DNA from: Fundidesulfovibrio putealis DSM 16056
GTDB lineage: Bacteria > Desulfobacterota > Desulfovibrionia > Desulfovibrionales > Desulfovibrionaceae
Length of the DNA: 64,000 nt
Reading direction: 5' to 3'
Assembly: GCF_000429325.1 (NCBI RefSeq)
Contig: NZ_AUBQ01000015.1
Span: 124,001-188,000 of the forward strand
The notes beneath the pieces are model-generated. The model made no database searches, was not told where the DNA came from, and was given only the letters and a program-made list of their open reading frames with translations. The position numbers and the translations under genes are program-made. How positions within the stretch are numbered: position 1 is the first letter of the stretch; every line of letters begins with the position of its first letter. Shown here piece by piece: positions 59,881 through 64,000 of this stretch.

Positions 59881-62291
59881 GCCGCATGTCCTCCGGTTCG
59901 TTCTTTGAGCCACTCGTCAGTCCAGTGTTCCCCATGAACAGATTGCAGTTCCTTGATCCTGGAAACGCTTTCTTTGTCACTGACGCCAAGGAAAGAAAGT
60001 GACTTCAGTTGCAACGCAAGCTGCATGAGCCTTCTCCCCTTTGGCGTAACAACGTAGTAATCCCGCTTCGGAGTGGCCGAGGCGATGATCTCGATCTGAC
60101 GGCTGTTGAGGCCCATATTGCGGTACAGCTCCGCCTGCACTTCTTGTCTGGCCGTGATATTGGGCAGAAATGCCTTCGTATGGCAGGACTCGACCAGCAC
60201 ATCCAGGATTCCCGAATTCTTGGCGTCCGAAAGACTTTGCGTCGCCAGTACGACTGAGCAGTTTGCTTTTCGCATTACTTTCAGCCATTCACGGACTTTC
60301 GCGCGAAAGACGGCATGCCCGAGCATCAGCCAAGCCTCATCAAGAAGGATCAACGTCGGCTGGCCTTTGAGTGCGCGTTCGATTTCGTGAAAAATGTAGA
60401 GCAGGACGGGGATCAGGTTTTTGTCCCCAAGGTTCATCAGCTCCTCAATCTCGAACACCATGAAGCGTTCCATTCCCAGGTTGTCGGTCTCAGCATCGAG
60501 GAGTTGGCCCATTGCGCCTTGCCGGGTGTAGTGCAGCAATGCTTCAGCGACACGCGGCTCCTGGAGCATGTTCACGAAGTCCGTCAGGCTGCGCATTTCT
60601 CGGGGGTTACTCCGCAGCAAATTCATCGCCCCATGGATCGCCTTTCTGTAGCCAGGCCCGACAGCCAGGCCCTGGAGCTCGACAAGCGTTGCAATCCACT
60701 CCTCAGCCCATGCCTGTTCGGAAGGGTCGTCGATGTTTCTCAACGGAGCGAAGGCCAGGTTAGTTCCTCTACCCAGCTCATGATGCGTTCCTCCGACAGC
60801 GGCACATAAGGGGAACAACGACATGCCCTTGTCGAAGGCGAAAACCTGCGCGTTCTCATAGCGGCGGAACTGGGCGGCGATCAGTGCCAGGAGCGTGGAC
60901 TTGCCCGCGCCGATGGGACCAAAGATCAAGGCGTGTCCGACATCGCCAACGTGCAGATTGAACCAGAACGGAGTTGAGCCCTGCGTGGTGCAGACCATCA
61001 GTGCTGGAGATTTTGGTGGATAGAACGGACAAGGGCAGTGCTTTTCCCCAACCCAGGCGCTGGAAAGAGGAAGAAGGTCGGCAAGGTTGAGCGTGTTGAC
61101 CAGCGGGCGGCGAATGTTGGCGAACCAGTTGCCAGGGTGAGTGCCAAGCCATGCATCAACGGCATTGATGGTCTCAATGCGGCAGCCGAACCCCATGGCC
61201 AGGAGTTCACGGCGCAGTTCCCTGGCCCACTCATGGAGGAACTCACGGTTTTCGTTGAGCAGGACGATGCACGAAGTCATATAGCCTGCGCCGACATACC
61301 CTCCTTGCACTTCCGAGAGAGCCTCCTCGGCATCCTCGACCATGGCTGCCGCATCACGGTTCGCCCTGGCATTGGGATTGTTGAAAAGCTTGTCGAAGAA
61401 CTTGAAGACCCCTTGTTTCCAGCCTTTCCGAAAGGAATCGATTTCCTTCTGGGCATCGAACTGATCCAGGCAGATGAACCTGGTTGAGAAGCGGTATTGC
61501 AGCTGAAGGCCATCCAGGACAGACAGCATGGCTGGCCAGCTTTCCTGGGGCAGTCCGTCAATCCCGACCACAGCGATGGACTGGCTTCCAATCTTTGGAG
61601 TCAAACCCCCGATCAAATCTTCCGAGCCAAGCACCGCATCCAGGTACATGGGAGTCTGCGGCACACGAACTGGCTGATCGACACCCGTAGTGCAGAGCTG
61701 GAGGTGCGAGAGGAGTTCACTCAGGATGGCCTGTCCGCCTTCTTCTTCGACCGTATACTCTTCGAGTCGGCGCAGTCGGAGAACCGAGGCAAGGGCATCC
61801 TCGAACTCAAGAAGGGCGTTCAGAAAAGAATTGTAGGCCCGTTCAAGGCTGGAAGCGCTTCCACCGCCTGTCTTGGTCGCGGAAGAGAGCTTTTCGACTC
61901 CAAGATTGGGCTTGAAGGACAGGATGACGACGATCCTGGTGCGGCAAACGTCGCCGTTGAAATAGGCCCGACGCTCCTCGTCTATCAGCTGGGTGACGGG
62001 ATCGGGGAAATGGCTGTCTTCTCGGGGTGCGTACGCTTGGTATCGGCTGCGGACGGCATCCACATGGAGCATCCAGCCAGAGCCGAGCAGCTTCACGGCA
62101 TTGTTGAACTGTGCTGAGACGAAGGCCAACTCGTCAGCCGTGCTGGAAGCCGTGTCCTGCCCTTCTGCCGAGAATCCCGCCAGGAATGTGCCGTCCTTGC
62201 ACAGAACGACGCCTGGTGCGATCAGCGCCGCATAAGGCAACAGATCAGACAGGCCACGCGCGCGGGAGCGGAAGTTGCGCAACTCGAGCAT
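59877..62291 (-). CDS. trbE: TrbE/VirB4-like ATPase
   Basis: An 804-residue conjugation ATPase. Walker A is FGPIGAGKSTLLALIAAQF, Walker B is PTLILLDEAWLML, and the C-terminal KRDYYVVTPKGRRLMQL is typical of VirB4. It powers assembly and substrate movement. Confidence 0.95.
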   Translation of the reverse strand: MLELRNFRSRARGLSDLLPYAALIAPGVVLCKDGTFLAGFSAEGQDTASSTADELAFVSAQFNNAVKLLGSGWMLHVDAVRSRYQAYAPREDSHFPDPVTQLIDEERRAYFNGDVCRTRIVVILSFKPNLGVEKLSSATKTGGGSASSLERAYNSFLNALLEFEDALASVLRLRRLEEYTVEEEGGQAILSELLSHLQLCTTGVDQPVRVPQTPMYLDAVLGSEDLIGGLTPKIGSQSIAVVGIDGLPQESWPAMLSVLDGLQLQYRFSTRFICLDQFDAQKEIDSFRKGWKQGVFKFFDKLFNNPNARANRDAAAMVEDAEEALSEVQGGYVGAGYMTSCIVLLNENREFLHEWARELRRELLAMGFGCRIETINAVDAWLGTHPGNWFANIRRPLVNTLNLADLLPLSSAWVGEKHCPCPFYPPKSPALMVCTTQGSTPFWFNLHVGDVGHALIFGPIGAGKSTLLALIAAQFRRYENAQVFAFDKGMSLFPLCAAVGGTHHELGRGTNLAFAPLRNIDDPSEQAWAEEWIATLVELQGLAVGPGYRKAIHGAMNLLRSNPREMRSLTDFVNMLQEPRVAEALLHYTRQGAMGQLLDAETDNLGMERFMVFEIEELMNLGDKNLIPVLLYIFHEIERALKGQPTLILLDEAWLMLGHAVFRAKVREWLKVMRKANCSVVLATQSLSDAKNSGILDVLVESCHTKAFLPNITARQEVQAELYRNMGLNSRQIEIIASATPKRDYYVVTPKGRRLMQLALQLKSLSFLGVSDKESVSRIKELQSVHGEHWTDEWLKERTGGHAA

Positions 62292-62569
62292 CAGGATTTT
62301 CTCCAGATGCCGGACTTGGCCGGGTAGAACAGTTGCTGCTTATGGTGGCGCAGCCAGACGCGGACCATCAGAGGATCGGCTTTGGCCATCCGTCTGGCGA
62401 CGAGCATTGCGCTGAAGTAGAACAGGACAGCCGTGATGCCCGCCACCCACGTCATGCCGCCGAAGCCCACCACAAAGGAGATCAATCCGATGGACAACGC
62501 CAGCTCCCGTTCGGCCCCCATGATGTGGTTATGCCGATGGAGCGATCTACGAATGGGCAGAGTCCTCAC
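62291..62569 (-). CDS. trbD: TrbD/VirB3-like membrane protein
   Basis: A 92-residue protein with two adjacent membrane segments (ALSIGLISFVVGFGG, GITAVLFYFSAMLVARRM) and an RRSLHRHNHIMGAERELAL N-terminus. It shares a base with trbE and overlaps trbC by four bases. Confidence 0.88.
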   Translation of the reverse strand: MRTLPIRRSLHRHNHIMGAERELALSIGLISFVVGFGGMTWVAGITAVLFYFSAMLVARRMAKADPLMVRVWLRHHKQQLFYPAKSGIWRKS

Positions 62570-62880
62570 AGCACTGCTCCAGAGAACGAGAAGATGCTGT
62601 CAACGATGCCCGTGGCGAAGGCAATGAAGCAAATGGCGAAGACGACGTTCAAAAGCAGTTTGACGCCGCCTGCGATGTCCTCCTTGTTGAAGATGTAGAC
62701 CAAGCCGACAATGGCCATGCCAGCAATGGCGATCCATCGCCCGGCAGGGCCGGTGATTGTGCCCACCACCTTTTCAAGCGGCGATGAAAATTCCGTTATC
62801 CCCCCAGAAGCCATAGCTTCGGGGCAGAACGTCAGAAACAGCGTTACGAATCCGATAGAGAAATATGCAGCACGACGCAT
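62566..62880 (-). CDS. trbC: TrbC/VirB2-like conjugative pilin
   Basis: A 104-residue pilin precursor with a signal peptide (YFSIGFVTLFLTFCPEAMASG) and two hydrophobic segments (WIAIAGMAIVGLVYIF and LLLNVVFAICFIAFATGIV). With a TraF-type peptidase in the operon it may be cyclised as in RP4. Its ATG (62880) touches the trbB stop. Confidence 0.88.
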   Translation of the reverse strand: MRRAAYFSIGFVTLFLTFCPEAMASGGITEFSSPLEKVVGTITGPAGRWIAIAGMAIVGLVYIFNKEDIAGGVKLLLNVVFAICFIAFATGIVDSIFSFSGAVL

Positions 62881-63881
62881 TATGCGGCCTCCCCTTGTGA
62901 AATGTACTTTTGATACCATTTCTGACCGTTGGATTTTTCTTTCTTGTTGAAGATGTACTCCAATGAGTAAGAGTGCCTTTCGTGGTCGTAGCCATGCACA
63001 AGGGCCACTTGCGATATCTGACGTCCACGAGGCGTCTTTTCTATGAATACGATGATGTTGATGGCCCGACTGATCAGGCGGTGCATCGGAGAGGTTAAGC
63101 GTTCGGCTACCAGGTCTTCGAGCCTGCCCAGGGCGTCGACGGCGCTGTCCGCGTGAAGGGTGGCCAATCCGCCGGGGTGGCCGGTATTCCATGCCTTGAG
63201 GAGGTCGAGAGCCGCCCCATCGCGAACTTCGCCGACGATGATCCTGTCCGGTCGGTAACGCATGGTCACGGTGGTCAGGCGCTGCATGTTCACGTTGTCC
63301 GAGGTACGGAACACCACGCGGTTCAAGCTGGCCACCTGGAGTTCGCTGACGTCCTCCATGGCCACGACCCTCTCGTCAGGGCAAAGCCGTGAAAGTGCTT
63401 CGATGAGGGCGTTGACAAATGTGGTCTTCCCGGAGCCTGTACCGCCGACAACCAGGATGTTGCACCTGCGGCGGATTGCCTCATGCAGAAAGTCCAGGCA
63501 TTCACTGTCCAGAATGCCTTTCTCCACGTAGGATTCGAGCGGAAAGACTGTGGCGGGCTTCTTGCGGATCGTGAAGGAAGGGCCGCGAGCAATGGGAGAA
63601 TCCGTACCCTCGAACCTGCTGCCATCGAGAGGCAGCTCTCCTTCCACGATGGGGTTCTCCCTGGTGATGGTGGTTCCCAGTGCCGAAGCGACCAAGGAAA
63701 CGACCCGACGTCCTTGGTCGGCAGTCAGGCTGCCCATCTGGCTCATGGGTTCCCCAAACCGCTCAATCCACAAAGAACCGTCCGGGTTCAGCATGATTTC
63801 CTGAACATCTGGATCGCGAAGGGCATCCATGACGACAGGTCCCATGGCCTGCTCCAGGTTCCGGTTCAGGCGGTCCAACAT
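62880..63881 (-). CDS. trbB: TrbB/VirB11-like ATPase
   Basis: A 333-residue traffic ATPase. Walker A is LVVGGTGSGKTTFVNALI, followed by MEDVSELQV, RPDRIIVGEVRDGAAL and NTGHPGGLATLHADSA. The start at 63881 is chosen because it overlaps the preceding stop (TGATG); a longer reading from 63953 runs through the upstream gene. Confidence 0.94.
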   Translation of the reverse strand: MLDRLNRNLEQAMGPVVMDALRDPDVQEIMLNPDGSLWIERFGEPMSQMGSLTADQGRRVVSLVASALGTTITRENPIVEGELPLDGSRFEGTDSPIARGPSFTIRKKPATVFPLESYVEKGILDSECLDFLHEAIRRRCNILVVGGTGSGKTTFVNALIEALSRLCPDERVVAMEDVSELQVASLNRVVFRTSDNVNMQRLTTVTMRYRPDRIIVGEVRDGAALDLLKAWNTGHPGGLATLHADSAVDALGRLEDLVAERLTSPMHRLISRAINIIVFIEKTPRGRQISQVALVHGYDHERHSYSLEYIFNKKEKSNGQKWYQKYISQGEAA

Positions 63882-64000
63882 CACAAAAGCCCTCGGTAGA
63901 CGAACACGGCCACGTTGACGGTGGCCGAGATCGCGACGATGACCGCCAGCCAAGTCATGTTGTTCTGGAAGGAGGCCATGGCCTTCCGATGCCCATGGAG
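63881..64000 (-). CDS. 3' end of an upstream transfer gene (partial)
   Basis: In the frame ending at the TGA that overlaps the trbB ATG, the minus strand encodes MASFQNNMTWLAVIVAIS and ends NVAVFVYRGLL, with one membrane segment. The true start may be that ATG (near 63979) or outside the window. Too little is visible to name it. Confidence 0.45.
   Translation of the reverse strand, partial: LHGHRKAMASFQNNMTWLAVIVAISATVNVAVFVYRGLL

Noticed and set aside
1-64000. CRISPR arrays, rRNA or tRNA genes, and direct attachment repeats
   Set aside because: None was recognised on reading; the element's ends cannot be defined from this window.

Overview
The window looks like a chromosomal segment of a Gram-negative, sulfate-reducer-like bacterium (Desulfovibrionales is my best guess, from overall gene style, a Spy/ZraP-like Met-rich protein and multi-domain signalling genes; I could not test this) joined to a conjugative element that runs off the right end. 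There are no rRNA, tRNA or CRISPR features that I can see.

Region A (1-24.7 kb) is a metal-stress and envelope-signalling block. It starts with a truncated Ser/Thr protein kinase, then a copper/silver-type RND efflux operon on the minus strand (cusC, a protein made of methionine-rich 8-residue repeats, cusB, cusA). A protein derived from an IS1595-type transposase sits directly upstream in the same direction. A plus-strand signalling run follows: chemoreceptor, HD-GYP phosphodiesterase, diguanylate cyclase, SpoIIE-type phosphatase. Then come several tiny exported Met-, Gly- or Trp-rich proteins, a c-type cytochrome, and a ZraSR-like histidine kinase/NtrC-family regulator pair. A divergent lipoprotein gene and a ZraP/Spy-like gene (frameshifted in this sequence) complete the set. 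Sigma-54 promoter sequences (GG-N10-GC) lie in front of three of these transcription units. Two have an upstream palindrome TGTGCA-N6-TGCACA and the third has several half-sites of it. I read this as a local sigma-54 regulon run by the NtrC-type regulator at 19314-20702.

Region B (25-35 kb) is accessory cargo. It holds a Fic-family protein with a substituted catalytic His, a serine recombinase, and a three-gene cassette (ParB/Srx-like protein, putative PD-(D/E)XK-like nuclease, convergent Dam-type methylase) that may be an undescribed defence or modification system. It also has a ParA/ribbon-helix-helix partition pair, a HipAB toxin-antitoxin pair with a palindromic operator, and a DEAH helicase with four Myb/SANT-like repeats at its C-terminus.

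Region C (35-64 kb, almost all minus strand) is one long conjugation operon read from right to left: trbB-C-D-E-J-[inverted gene at the trbK position]-L-F-G-H, then an IncI1-like thin-pilus block (pilN-O-P-Q-R-S, a PilT-like ATPase, pilM, pilV), then trbI, the traG coupling protein, a TraF-type peptidase, an ArdC/primase fusion, a lytic transglycosylase, a type IA topoisomerase and a secreted tail-collar protein. The thin-pilus genes are inserted between trbH and trbI, and the trbH product is itself fused to a pilus-type TcpQ domain. No relaxase or integrase is visible, so they presumably lie beyond the right edge.
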